Below, in pieces: positions 44,074 to 52,813 of a stretch of 64,000 bases of DNA; positions within the stretch are counted from its first letter, which is position 1, and every line of letters begins with the position of its first letter. The notes under the pieces were generated by a model. It ran no database searches. It had not been told where the DNA came from and saw only the letters and a program-made list of their open reading frames with translations. Made by a program: the position numbers and the translations under genes. Origin of the DNA: an uncultured Lachnospiraceae bacterium (GTDB taxonomy: Bacteria > Bacillota > Clostridia > Lachnospirales > Lachnospiraceae); contig CAJUSQ010000003.1 of NCBI GenBank assembly GCA_910588885.1, positions 14,859 to 78,858 of the forward strand. The letters run 5' to 3'.

Positions 44074-44313
44074 TTATAACTCTTCTTCAACCAAATCTAC
44101 CAGCTCGCTGATCGTTGCGCAGGCGCTGGCATCTGCCAGCATCAGGGTTGCATCCAATTCATTTTCAATCTCCGCAACCAAAGCCACCATCTGTACGGAA
44201 GCGCCGGCCAGATCCTCTTTGAAGGAGGTGCTCATAGAAAGCTCGCTGACGTCTTTCTTATAGGATGCTGCTACTAACTCAAGTACCTTTGCTTCTAATT
44301 CTTTTCTTTCCAT
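44074..44313 (-). CDS. Acyl carrier protein
   Basis: A 79-residue acidic carrier protein. The phosphopantetheine serine should be that in DLAGASVQMVALVAEIEN near residue 39, where the common form is D-S-L; here the sequence GAS-V is unusual. The rest is a standard four-helix ACP. It lies between DUF35 and pta, not in a fatty-acid synthesis cluster, so it probably serves this pathway. AcpS downstream may charge it. Confidence 0.88.
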   Translation of the reverse strand: MERKELEAKVLELVAASYKKDVSELSMSTSFKEDLAGASVQMVALVAEIENELDATLMLADASACATISELVDLVEEEL

Positions 44314-44374
44314 TTTTCATTTCTCCTTTATGATTCAATTATTATAAGCGTATTGTGAAAACTTTGTCAAGGGA

Positions 44375-44788
44375 TTATTCCTCATCCAGGTCAAATACAA
44401 CGGTCTTAAAACCGCCTTCCCGCTGGAAAATGGACGCATGGCAGTTTACGGGAAGCTTATCCATAAGCTCCGTACGTTTCTTCTTGTTAATGCCCCGAAC
44501 TACCGCATTCAGCCTGGTGCCTTCTTCCAGCTCCACTTCGCCATATGCAAATTTTCCAAGGTTCTTATATTCCGGTTTGGAAGAAAGGGCGGCCGGCATT
44601 ACGATGGAATGCATTTTGGCTTTGCCGCTGATTTCATACCATTCGGTTTCCAGGCTTCCGCATTCATTGCAGGCATATACCGGAGGGAACTCCACATGTC
44701 CGCATTTGGGGCATTTCCGTCCCATGATCTTTCCTTCTTCCAGGTTCTGGTAAAATTGCTCCACTACCTTTTCCAACTTAATACTCAT
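44375..44788 (-). CDS. Zn-ribbon / OB-fold acyl-CoA-associated protein (DUF35)
   Basis: A 137-residue DUF35 protein. The zinc ribbon has CPKCGHVEFPPVYACNECGS-type pairs (four cysteines near residues 25-43), followed by an OB fold with YGEVELEEGTRLNAVVRG near 90. Proteins of this family sit next to SCP2-type thiolases and form complexes with them. It begins 14 bases after the thiolase stop, so co-expression is nearly certain. Confidence 0.92.
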   Translation of the reverse strand: MSIKLEKVVEQFYQNLEEGKIMGRKCPKCGHVEFPPVYACNECGSLETEWYEISGKAKMHSIVMPAALSSKPEYKNLGKFAYGEVELEEGTRLNAVVRGINKKKRTELMDKLPVNCHASIFQREGGFKTVVFDLDEE

Positions 44789-44802
44789 GCTCTTCGTCCT
44801 CC

Positions 44803-46119
44803 TTAATCATCAATTCTTCTGACTAATACCGCAGCAACGTTCTGGGCTCCGCCGTAACCACGCAGCATTGCCGTCTTAGGCTGGATTTTCACCTGGTGTT
44901 CTCCGCATTCGCCCCAGATCTGCTTGCAGCATTCATAAACGTCTGCAAGGCCGGAGGCTGCATGGGCATGGCCGAAGGAAGTACGTCCGCCGTTGGAGTT
45001 AATGGGCTTGTCACCGTCCCATGCGGTACGTCCTTCACAGATATATTTCCATCCTTCTCCATAGGGAAGATATCCTGCGATTTCCGCGGATACCAGATGG
45101 GAAGTAATGATAAAGTCATTTGCATAGAACAGATCCAGATCTTCTCCGGACAATCCGGTCAGTTCATAAACCTGGCGAACGGCTTCTTCCGTAGCACGGA
45201 CTTCGAAATGAGGTGTGGTCGCTTCACATGCCGCACTGCCCACACCCAGCACCTCGATGGGCTTATGCTTCAGGTTCTTGGCAATCTGGGGGATCATTTC
45301 GGTTGCGCAGACAATGGCTGCCGCTGCGCCGTCGCATTTCAGCTCAATGCCGCCGGCCCGGAGGAAATCGCCCATTTTGGGATTGTAGGGGGAATTCATG
45401 TACTCGTCTAAGGTCATGCCGGCTTCCTCTGCCAGCTCCGCGTAGGTCTTCCGCTCAATCGCCAGGGGATTTACGGAGGCGTTTCTTCTATTATTAATAC
45501 ACATCCAATTCAGCGTATCGTTCATCTGCTCCGCCGTGATTTTCCGGGTGCGCACATACCATTCTGCAGCATCGTCATAGATCAGCTCCTGTCCGGCCAT
45601 CAGGCTGCGGGTATAGGTACGGTCATATAGCCAGCTTGTGGTCTTCAGGAATTTATCCATGGTCATTTTATCACGCTTATAAGGATGCTTCGGGGTTTCC
45701 ACACTGTCGGCAGGCGCCGGGGTACTGTCGCCGAATTCTACGGCTCCGGTCAGGACGCAGTTGTATTTTCCGGACGCAACTGCATTTACCGCCTGTTCAA
45801 TGGCAAGATAACCGGTACAGCAGGCTTCCGAATGATGGATGGAACCTTTTCCCTTCATCCCGAACCAGTTTCCGATCTGAATATTGGGGGTCAGGTAATT
45901 GGAACCGTTCAGAGGGCTTGCCTGGCCATGGAAATAGTAATCCACATCCTGGGGGTTCACTCCGGCATCCTCCATTGCCTTTAATGCCGCGTAACCGAAC
46001 ATTTCCCCTTCCGTCAATCCATCGGTTTCCGGATTGTCCACCGTGTACATAAACGGCGTACAGCCAACACCGATAATAGACACGCTTCTGTTGTACTTGT
46101 TAATTTTGGTCTGATTCAT
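44803..46119 (-). CDS. SCP2-type thiolase family protein
   Basis: A 438-residue thiolase-fold protein (acetyl-CoA acetyltransferase-like). The nucleophilic Cys appears to be the second of HHSEACCTGYLAIEQAV near residue 100. The usual HDxF motif reads NDFII (near residue 335), and the GHP motif reads GHAHAASG near 385, so two active-site histidine contexts are altered or absent. SCP2-thiolase/DUF35 pairs act as thiolases or as aldolases (for example Ltp2-ChsH2 in steroid degradation). Which reaction occurs here is open. It heads the minus-strand operon. Confidence 0.87.
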   Translation of the reverse strand: MNQTKINKYNRSVSIIGVGCTPFMYTVDNPETDGLTEGEMFGYAALKAMEDAGVNPQDVDYYFHGQASPLNGSNYLTPNIQIGNWFGMKGKGSIHHSEACCTGYLAIEQAVNAVASGKYNCVLTGAVEFGDSTPAPADSVETPKHPYKRDKMTMDKFLKTTSWLYDRTYTRSLMAGQELIYDDAAEWYVRTRKITAEQMNDTLNWMCINNRRNASVNPLAIERKTYAELAEEAGMTLDEYMNSPYNPKMGDFLRAGGIELKCDGAAAAIVCATEMIPQIAKNLKHKPIEVLGVGSAACEATTPHFEVRATEEAVRQVYELTGLSGEDLDLFYANDFIITSHLVSAEIAGYLPYGEGWKYICEGRTAWDGDKPINSNGGRTSFGHAHAASGLADVYECCKQIWGECGEHQVKIQPKTAMLRGYGGAQNVAAVLVRRIDD

Positions 46120-46697
46120 AAAACTTCTCCTTCTCCTTTCATAGCCGCAAGGCTTCCATATTCCGCTTCTCCGGGCCTTTTTCCAGTACGCTCCGGGCTG
46201 GTACGGATCTCCGACTGCCGTTTCACATCAGCTCATCTGCTTGTATTTATCATAATATAAACCGGGCTTCAATTCATTGTGTATACGCACAAATATCACC
46301 TCGTTTTTTTGTAAAAAAGGAAGAGGCCATTCTTCGCCCCTTCCCGGCCGATCTTTATTCTCCCTTGACCGGACCGTGAAAAAACGTCCCCTCGTGCACC
46401 AAAAACCGGAACTAATTGTAAAACATCCCCTTATAAAGGGTAAAAACGCTTATTGTATCTCAAAGAACCCGGTAAATAAACAGGTTTCCCTGATACAGGT
46501 ATGAAAAAATGGTTTTACATAGCGAAAATTTAAAATATTTTTCGTATTTATAAAATTTGTTAAAATAATAGTACAGATTCTTGCTTATATTCTAACAATA
46601 ATCCCGACTAACGCGAAATCGTTCCGGGAACAGGGGGCCGGCCCGCCGATAGACTGCAGGAAAATGAAGATGTCTGAATAAAGAGGAGGTTACAATA
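46120..46697. other. Divergent regulatory region between two acyl-CoA operons
   Basis: The largest gene-free stretch, 578 bases, separates the thiolase operon (minus) from the CoA-transferase/decarboxylase operon (plus). A possible minus promoter is TTGAAG (46267-46272) with TAAATA 17 bases on (46244-46249). The 46510-46600 part is AT-rich and likely holds the plus promoter, but no single pair stands out. CCCTTATAAAGGG near 46430 is a small inverted repeat that could be an operator. A 75-codon plus-strand frame at 46277-46504 looks spurious. Confidence 0.4.
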
Positions 46698-47885
46698 ATG
46701 CTGCCATTAGAAGGAATAAAGGTAATTGACTTAACCAGAGTATTGTCAGGCCCATACTGTACGATGATTCTCGGAGATTTCGGAGCGGAAATCATAAAAA
46801 TTGAAACTCCCGGTACCGGGGATGATTCCCGGGCTTACGGCCCCTACCAAAATGGGGAAAGCGCTTATTATATGAGCATTAACCGCAATAAAAAAAGCAT
46901 TACGATTGATACGAGAAATCCCAAGGGCTGCGATCTGGTGCGGGAAATGATCGCCAAAGCAGACATGGTGGTGGAGAATTTTAAACCGGGCACCATGGAA
47001 AAGTTAGGCATGGGATATGAGGACTTGATAAAAATAAATCCGGAGCTGATCTATGTGGCCTGTTCCGGCTTCGGACATACCGGTCCCTTCTCCAAGCGTC
47101 CGGCATACGACGCCATTGTCCAGGCCATGGGCGGCATCATGAGCATCACGGGACAAGGCCCGGGGGAATATACAAGGGTAGGCGCATCCGTAGGGGATAT
47201 TACCGCAGGCTTATTCAGCGCCTTAGGCGCCATTCTGGCCCTCTATGAAAAGCAGAAAACTGGAAAAGGCCAGAAGGTGGACGTGGCAATGCTGGACTGC
47301 CAGGTAGCCATTCTGGAAAACGCAATTGCCCGCTATTGTGTCAGCGGAGAAATTCCCCAGCCAAAAGGAAACCGTCATGCCTCCCTGACCCCCTTTGAGG
47401 ACTTTACCTGCAAGGACGGGGAGAAGGTCATGATCGCCATCGGAAATAACGGCCTGTGGAAAAAGTTCCTGACCGTAGCCGACCGTCCGGAGCTGTATGA
47501 AGACCCGCGTTTTGCACAAAATAAAGACAGGACAGGCAATTATGAAATCATTAAACCCATTTTAGATGAAATCTTCCTTATGAAAACCGGACAGGAATGG
47601 TACGACGCGCTGGTAGAAGCCGGCGTCCCGGTTACCTTTGTCAGCACGATTGATAAAGTTGTAACAAACGACCAGGTTCTGGCCCGAAACATGATTCTGG
47701 AAGTGGAACAGCCGAAAGCCGGCCTGTTTAAGATGGCAAACACCCCCATCAAAATGTCCCGGACCCAGGGCGGCCTGCGAACTCCCGCACCTCTTTTGGG
47801 AGCCGATACGGAAACCGTGCTGAAGGAATTTTTAGGAAAAACAGAGGAAGAAATTGAAAACTTGAAAAATGAACAGATTCTCTGA
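46698..47885 (+). CDS. Family III CoA-transferase (CaiB/BaiF)
   Basis: A 395-residue enzyme transferring CoA between organic acids. The N-terminal LPLEGIKVIDLTRVLSGPYCTM and DFGAEIIKIE are family hallmarks. The catalytic Asp should be that in VGASVGDITAGLFSALG near residue 165. The start ATG follows AGGAGG. It leads an operon with a carboxyltransferase, a MatC-like carrier and the membrane decarboxylase. It most likely activates an imported dicarboxylate by taking CoA from the decarboxylation product (acetyl- or propionyl-CoA); the acid is not fixed by sequence. Confidence 0.92.
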   Translation: MLPLEGIKVIDLTRVLSGPYCTMILGDFGAEIIKIETPGTGDDSRAYGPYQNGESAYYMSINRNKKSITIDTRNPKGCDLVREMIAKADMVVENFKPGTMEKLGMGYEDLIKINPELIYVACSGFGHTGPFSKRPAYDAIVQAMGGIMSITGQGPGEYTRVGASVGDITAGLFSALGAILALYEKQKTGKGQKVDVAMLDCQVAILENAIARYCVSGEIPQPKGNRHASLTPFEDFTCKDGEKVMIAIGNNGLWKKFLTVADRPELYEDPRFAQNKDRTGNYEIIKPILDEIFLMKTGQEWYDALVEAGVPVTFVSTIDKVVTNDQVLARNMILEVEQPKAGLFKMANTPIKMSRTQGGLRTPAPLLGADTETVLKEFLGKTEEEIENLKNEQIL

Positions 47886-47916
47886 TTCCCGGATGTAAAA
47901 GGAGAAAGGGGAAACA

Positions 47917-49458
47917 ATGAAAAAAATAGTACAAATGCAAGAAAAACGAAAGGCCATTCAGGCAGGCGGCGGTGAAAAAGCCATCGAAAAGCAGCATGCC
48001 TCCGGAAAACTGACCGCCCGGGAACGGATCGGAATGCTTTTGGATCCCGGCAGCTTCGTGGAAGTGGATACGTTTGTGGAACATCGCTGTACGAATTTCG
48101 GTATGGAAAAAAAGAAATCCCCCGGAGAAGGGGTTGTGACCGGATACGGAACCATAGACTCCCGGCTCGTATACGTTTTTGCCCAGGACTTTACCGTACT
48201 GGGAGGCTCTCTGGGAGAGATGCATGCGAAAAAAATTCAAAAGGTACAGAACCTGGCTTTAAAAACAGGCGCCCCTATTATCGGAATCAATGACTCCGGC
48301 GGAGCCAGGGTCCAGGAAGGCGTAGACGCCCTTTCCGGATACGGCGGGATCTTTTACAACAATGTTATGGCCTCCGGCGTCGTACCCCAGATTTCCGTAA
48401 TCCTGGGCCCCTGCGCAGGCGGGGCGGTATACTCCCCCGCCCTGACGGATTTTATCTTCATGGTAGACCAGGTCAGTAAGATGTTCATTACCGGCCCAAG
48501 CGTCATCAAGACCGTGACCGGAGAGGACATCCATCAGGAAACCCTGGGCGGGGCCTATACCCACAATACCGTAAGCGGCGTAGCCCATTACATGGACAGC
48601 AGCGAAGAGGAATGCTTTGCCCATGTCCGCAGCCTCCTCCGGTTTTTACCGCAAAATAACCTGGATCCTGCGCCCCGGGAAGCAGACGAAGAGGATAAAA
48701 ACCGGATTGATGCCGCTTTGAACCAAATTGTCCCGGCGGAAGCCAACAAAGCTTATGACATGAAAGACGTTATTTATTCCCTGGCAGATCACGGGATTTT
48801 TGATGAATACATGCCCCTATATGCGCAGAATATTATTACCGGATTCCTTCATCTGGGCGGAAAAAGCACCGGGGTCATTGCAAACCAGCCAAAGTTTGCC
48901 GGAGGCTCCCTGGACATTGACGCTTCCGACAAAGCCGCCCGGTTTATCCGTACCTGCGACGCTTATAATATCCCCCTCCTGACTTTGGAGGACGTCCCCG
49001 GTTTTCTGCCCGGCTCCGAGCAGGAATACGGCGGCATCATCCGTCACGGAGCGAAGATGCTGTTCGCATATTGCGAAGCAACCGTTCCCAAAGTCACTGT
49101 TATTCTAAGAAAGGCTTTCGGCGGCTCCTATCTTGCCATGTGTTCCCGGGATATGGGCGCAGACTTCGTCTATGCCTGGCCCAGCGCTCAGCTTGCAGTT
49201 ATGGGAGCCTCCGGCGCCGCTAATATCGTTTTCAGCAAGGAGATCAAGGGAGCAGAGGATCCGGAGGCCAAGCGGGCCGAAAAAATCCGGGAATACGAAG
49301 ATACCGTTGCGAATCCATACGTTGCGGCAGCCCGGGGAATGGTAGACGACGTCATTGAGCCTTCCGAAACCCGCCGCCGCCTGATCAGCGCTTTTGAAGC
49401 CCTGGAAACCAAGCGCGAGCGGCACCCGGCCAAAAAGCACGGAAACATACCGTTGTAG
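47917..49458 (+). CDS. Acyl-CoA carboxyltransferase subunit (methylmalonyl-CoA decarboxylase alpha / MmdA-like)
   Basis: A 513-residue carboxyltransferase, alpha subunit of biotin-dependent Na+ pumping decarboxylases. N-terminal ASGKLTARERIGMLLDPGSFVE is typical. The acyl-CoA carboxyl site has GINDSGGARVQEGVDALSGYG near residue 125 and GPCAGGAVYSPALTDF near 163; the biotin side has VPGFLPGSEQEYGGIIRHGAK near 363 and AFGGSYLAMCS near 400. The length fits MmdA. No biotin carboxylase gene is nearby, which supports decarboxylation rather than carboxylation. Substrate may be methylmalonyl-, malonyl- or a related CoA. Confidence 0.93.
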   Translation: MKKIVQMQEKRKAIQAGGGEKAIEKQHASGKLTARERIGMLLDPGSFVEVDTFVEHRCTNFGMEKKKSPGEGVVTGYGTIDSRLVYVFAQDFTVLGGSLGEMHAKKIQKVQNLALKTGAPIIGINDSGGARVQEGVDALSGYGGIFYNNVMASGVVPQISVILGPCAGGAVYSPALTDFIFMVDQVSKMFITGPSVIKTVTGEDIHQETLGGAYTHNTVSGVAHYMDSSEEECFAHVRSLLRFLPQNNLDPAPREADEEDKNRIDAALNQIVPAEANKAYDMKDVIYSLADHGIFDEYMPLYAQNIITGFLHLGGKSTGVIANQPKFAGGSLDIDASDKAARFIRTCDAYNIPLLTLEDVPGFLPGSEQEYGGIIRHGAKMLFAYCEATVPKVTVILRKAFGGSYLAMCSRDMGADFVYAWPSAQLAVMGASGAANIVFSKEIKGAEDPEAKRAEKIREYEDTVANPYVAAARGMVDDVIEPSETRRRLISAFEALETKRERHPAKKHGNIPL

Positions 49459-49521
49459 GGTATCTACATACCTCTTCACAAACAGGAGAAGAAACCTAAC
49501 GCAAAAACTTAGGAGTAAACT

Positions 49522-50760
49522 ATGAAAATGGAATATATTACCCTAATCATATTGGTAATTGCCATCTTAGTCGGCTATTTCCGAAATGTGAATACGGGTC
49601 TTGTTGGAATTCTGTTTGCGTTTTTCGTGGGAATTTATTTTATCAAAATGAGCCCGAAAGAAGTAATTGCCGGATTCCCGACATCCACCATCTTTACTTT
49701 GATGGGAATGACCTTTTTATTCAGTATTGCAAAAGTAAACGGAACCTTGGAAAATGTGGCTTTGTCCATTGCCCGATTAGCGCGGGGAAATACGAAGCTG
49801 ATTCCGGCCCTGTTTTTCTTAATCAGCCTGGTTCTGGCGGCTGTCGGCCCCGGCCCCGTGGTAATGGTAGCAATTATGGCCCCGATTACCATGGCGGTAG
49901 GTAAGGAAGAAGGAATCCCGGACATGCTGACCGCTACCTCCACCTGCATGGGCTGCTTAGCCGGCGGCCTGACCGCCATCACCCCTTCCGGCATCATTGC
50001 CAGCAGCCTCGGGCTGGAACAGGGCGTTTCCAATTATACACCGGTATTTATCAGCTGTCTGCTGGTATCCACAATCCAGTTTGTCTTGTTTTACATCATC
50101 TTCGGTGGCCTGAAGCTGAAACGAAGGGAAGCGGGCAATGAAAAAAAGAAGATTTCCTTTGACCAAAACCAGATTATTACCCTGGCAGTCATCGCCATCA
50201 CCCTACTGGCCATTATGGTATTAAAAACGGATACCGGGCTGACTGCTTTCTGCGGCGGCGCACTGCTTTTGATCATCGGTGTCGCAGATGAAAAAAAATC
50301 CATTGCAGGTATTTCCTGGTCCACCATCCTTTTGGTAGGCGGCATGGCAATCCTGGTAAATGTCGTTACGGTAGCCGGGGGTATTGACGCTCTCACGGCA
50401 GCCCTTAGCAAGATCTCCGGGCCCAAAACGGCGGCTCCCATCCTGTGTGTGATCGCCGGTCTGATGTCCGCAGTATCCAGCGCTTCCGGCGTAGTCATGC
50501 CGACCCTGATCCCCACGATCGGCGGCATGGTGCAGGAAGCAGGCGGAGCCGTATCCGCTACGGCCCTGCTATCCGCCATTGTAATCGGCTCTCATGCCGT
50601 AACCTGCAGCCCGCTGTCCACCCTGGGCGCTATGAGCCTGGCAGCGGCAAATGAGAATACCAATAAACAGAAAATGTTCGCACAGCTTATGATCGTAGGC
50701 TTCGGTTCCATCGTGATTGCCGCAATTCTGGGAGCTGTGGGACTGTTCTACTTAGGATAG
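49522..50760 (+). CDS. MatC-type dicarboxylate carrier
   Basis: A 412-residue membrane protein with about 11-12 helices. The N-terminus (GYFRNVNTGLVGILFAFFVG, KMSPKEVIAGFPT) matches the MatC N-terminal domain, and the two halves contain GPGPVVMVAIMAPI near residue 112 and SAVSSASGVVMPTLIPTIGG near 317, as in SLC13/ion-transporter folds. Placed between the carboxyltransferase and the gamma subunit genes, it is the likely importer of the dicarboxylate (malonate or a related acid) that the operon consumes. Confidence 0.88.
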   Translation: MKMEYITLIILVIAILVGYFRNVNTGLVGILFAFFVGIYFIKMSPKEVIAGFPTSTIFTLMGMTFLFSIAKVNGTLENVALSIARLARGNTKLIPALFFLISLVLAAVGPGPVVMVAIMAPITMAVGKEEGIPDMLTATSTCMGCLAGGLTAITPSGIIASSLGLEQGVSNYTPVFISCLLVSTIQFVLFYIIFGGLKLKRREAGNEKKKISFDQNQIITLAVIAITLLAIMVLKTDTGLTAFCGGALLLIIGVADEKKSIAGISWSTILLVGGMAILVNVVTVAGGIDALTAALSKISGPKTAAPILCVIAGLMSAVSSASGVVMPTLIPTIGGMVQEAGGAVSATALLSAIVIGSHAVTCSPLSTLGAMSLAAANENTNKQKMFAQLMIVGFGSIVIAAILGAVGLFYLG

Positions 50761-50786
50761 ACCCAAAATCAGGAGGGAACGAATGT

Positions 50787-51125
50787 ATGTTTGGTGAACA
50801 ACTTACCGGCGGCCAGGCAGCAATTGTTACAATATTCAGTATCTTAATGGTATTTTTGATTCTGCTGCTGCTGTCCTATTTTATCCGCGTCCTTGCTCTA
50901 TTAATCAATAGAAAAGGGAAAAATCCGGCAGCCGCGCCAGAAGCGGCTGCCGCAGCCCCTCCTTCGGAGGACGAAGGCGAGGATTTGACTTTAGTCATAC
51001 TAAGCGCTGCCGCGGCCTATACCGCTTTGAAAAAGAAGCAGGATTTTGTAATCCGCAGGATCCGCCGCATCGAACACCCGGAAAGCGCCTGGAGCCAATT
51101 TGGAAGATATGACGGAATGAAATAA
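50787..51125 (+). CDS. Decarboxylase gamma subunit (OadG-like)
   Basis: A 112-residue protein with one N-terminal membrane helix (about 13-38) followed by an Ala/Pro-rich linker and a short basic C-terminal domain, as in OadG/MmdD subunits that hold the pump together. ATG 50787 is used: the upstream ATG at 50783 is in a frame that stops at once. AGGAGG precedes it. Confidence 0.85.
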   Translation: MFGEQLTGGQAAIVTIFSILMVFLILLLLSYFIRVLALLINRKGKNPAAAPEAAAAAPPSEDEGEDLTLVILSAAAAYTALKKKQDFVIRRIRRIEHPESAWSQFGRYDGMK

Positions 51126-51137
51126 AGGAGATTCGAT

Positions 51138-51512
51138 ATGACAAAATTAAATATTACACTAGAGGGCAAAACCTATGAAGTAGAAGTAGAAGAATTAGGA
51201 GGAGGCGCCGCACCGGCGCCGTCGTCCGGGCCTGTTAGACCATCCGAACCCCAGGCTGCCCCGCGGGCCCACAAGCCGGCCGCTCCGAAAGCGGCCGGAG
51301 GCAATACGATCCTGGCCCCCATGCCGGGTACCATCCTGGAAGTAAACGTAACAGAGGGTCAATCCGTAAAAGCCGGGGAGGTAGTTCTCATCCTGGAAGC
51401 CATGAAAATGGCCAATGAGGTTGTTGCACCCCAGGACGGAAAGATCGTTAAAATTTCTACAAGTAAAGGAGCCAAGGTTGCATCCGGCGATCTGCTTGTA
51501 ACTCTAGGATAA
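51138..51512 (+). CDS. Biotin carrier protein of the decarboxylase
   Basis: A 124-residue biotinyl carrier. The C-terminal lipoyl/biotinyl domain has the biotin lysine in EAMKMAN near residue 90, with LAPMPGTILEVNV before it. An Ala/Pro-rich linker (about residues 27-55) gives the arm mobility between carboxyltransferase and beta subunit. It is encoded 12 bases after the gamma subunit gene. Confidence 0.95.
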   Translation: MTKLNITLEGKTYEVEVEELGGGAAPAPSSGPVRPSEPQAAPRAHKPAAPKAAGGNTILAPMPGTILEVNVTEGQSVKAGEVVLILEAMKMANEVVAPQDGKIVKISTSKGAKVASGDLLVTLG

Positions 51513-51525
51513 GGGGGCATGAAAT

Positions 51526-52680
51526 ATGCTTGAATTGTTTGGAAATTTTTGGCAAAGCACCGGATTGTCCCATTTGTTCGATCTGATGGACCTACAGATC
51601 CTGGGGTTTCAGCTCCGGCTGCCGGGCTACTTTATCATGCTGTGTCTGGCATGTGTCTTCCTGTACCTGGCCATTGCAAAAGGCTTTGAACCTTATCTGC
51701 TGATCCCCATCGCCTTCGGCATTATGCTGGTGAATTTTCCTCTGGCAGGGGTCATGGAAGAAGGGGGCCTGCTGTATTATCTCTATAAACTGACGGATTG
51801 GGGCATTTATCCGCCGCTGATTTTCCTGTGCATCGGCGCTTCCACGGACTTCGGCCCGTTGATTGCCAATCCCATCAGCCTGCTTTTGGGAGCCGCTGCC
51901 CAGGTCGGCATTTTCTTCACCTTCGTAGGTGCGCTGCTGTTAGGCTTTTCCGGTCCCCAGGCCGCCTCCATCGGCATTATCGGAGGCGCAGACGGGCCTA
52001 CGGCCCTATACCTGACCGGTCAGCTTGCCCCGGAACTCTTTGGCGCAATTGCCATAGCAGCCTATTCCTACATGGCTCTGGTACCGATCATCCAGCCTCC
52101 TATCATTAAACTTCTGACGACGGACAAGGAGCGGAAAATCGAAATGGTACAGCTTCGGGCCGTCAGCAAAAAGGAAAAAATCATTTTTCCGGTAGCCGTT
52201 ACCCTCATCTGCGTCCTTTTGCTGCCCTCCGCGGCCGCCCTGATCGGATGCCTGATGCTTGGAAACCTCTTAAAAGAATCCGGCGTAGTGCCGAATCTGG
52301 TGAGTATGCTGGAAAATACCCTGATGTATCTGGTAAGTATCCTGCTGGGCCTTACGGTCGGCGCAAAAGCCAGCGCGGAGCATTTCCTTACCACCCAGAC
52401 CCTCTCTATTATCGTGCTGGGCCTGGCTGCCTTTTCCGTAGGCACCGCCAGCGGCGTACTCTTAGGCAAACTGCTTTGTAAGCTCACGAGGGGGAAAATC
52501 AATCCCATGATCGGGGCGGCAGGGGTATCCGCCGTTCCTATGGCTGCCCGGGTAGTCCAGAAGGAAGGGCAGAAATACAATCCCAAAAATTTCCTTCTGA
52601 TGCACGCCATGGGGCCGAACGTGGCAGGTGTAATCGGCTCCGCAGTCGCAGCCGGCTTCCTGCTTTTATTCTTTAAATAA
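51526..52680 (+). CDS. Na+-transporting decarboxylase beta subunit
   Basis: A 384-residue membrane protein that decarboxylates carboxybiotin and pumps Na+ outward. About nine helices. The key motif [22 protein letters not shown] near residue 148 (with the Na+-binding Asp) is present, and the C-terminal half contains [18 protein letters not shown] near 327. This is the energy-conserving part of the operon. It ends the transport/decarboxylase set. Confidence 0.95.
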   Translation: MLELFGNFWQSTGLSHLFDLMDLQILGFQLRLPGYFIMLCLACVFLYLAIAKGFEPYLLIPIAFGIMLVNFPLAGVMEEGGLLYYLYKLTDWGIYPPLIFLCIGASTDFGPLIANPISLLLGAAAQVGIFFTFVGALLLGFSGPQAASIGIIGGADGPTALYLTGQLAPELFGAIAIAAYSYMALVPIIQPPIIKLLTTDKERKIEMVQLRAVSKKEKIIFPVAVTLICVLLLPSAAALIGCLMLGNLLKESGVVPNLVSMLENTLMYLVSILLGLTVGAKASAEHFLTTQTLSIIVLGLAAFSVGTASGVLLGKLLCKLTRGKINPMIGAAGVSAVPMAARVVQKEGQKYNPKNFLLMHAMGPNVAGVIGSAVAAGFLLLFFK

Positions 52681-52695
52681 CAGTATCAAATTATG

Positions 52696-52738
52696 ATTGA
52701 GGGTGATATAATGTGGCATAATATATATCGCCCTCAAT
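52696..52738 (+). promoter_or_regulatory. Strong inverted repeat between the beta subunit and the regulator
   Basis: ATTGAGGGTGATATA (52696-52710) pairs with TATATCGCCCTCAAT (52724-52738), 15 bp with one G-T wobble, around a 13-base loop. No T run follows at once. A perfect TATAAT (52707-52712) is embedded in it. A smaller hairpin, GGATGG-AAAT-CCATCC, is at 52749-52764. These could terminate the decarboxylase operon or form an operator for the regulator gene. Confidence 0.55.
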
Positions 52739-52813
52739 GCTCTATCTTGGATGGAAATCCATCCTCGAATACGGGACAAATTTTTCGGAAAAACAGGTTA
52801 GGCAGGTGTTTCC

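Noticed and set aside
46277..46504. 75-codon plus-strand frame in the divergent region
   Set aside because: Poor ribosome site, basic and low-information sequence, and it lies in a promoter-containing region.
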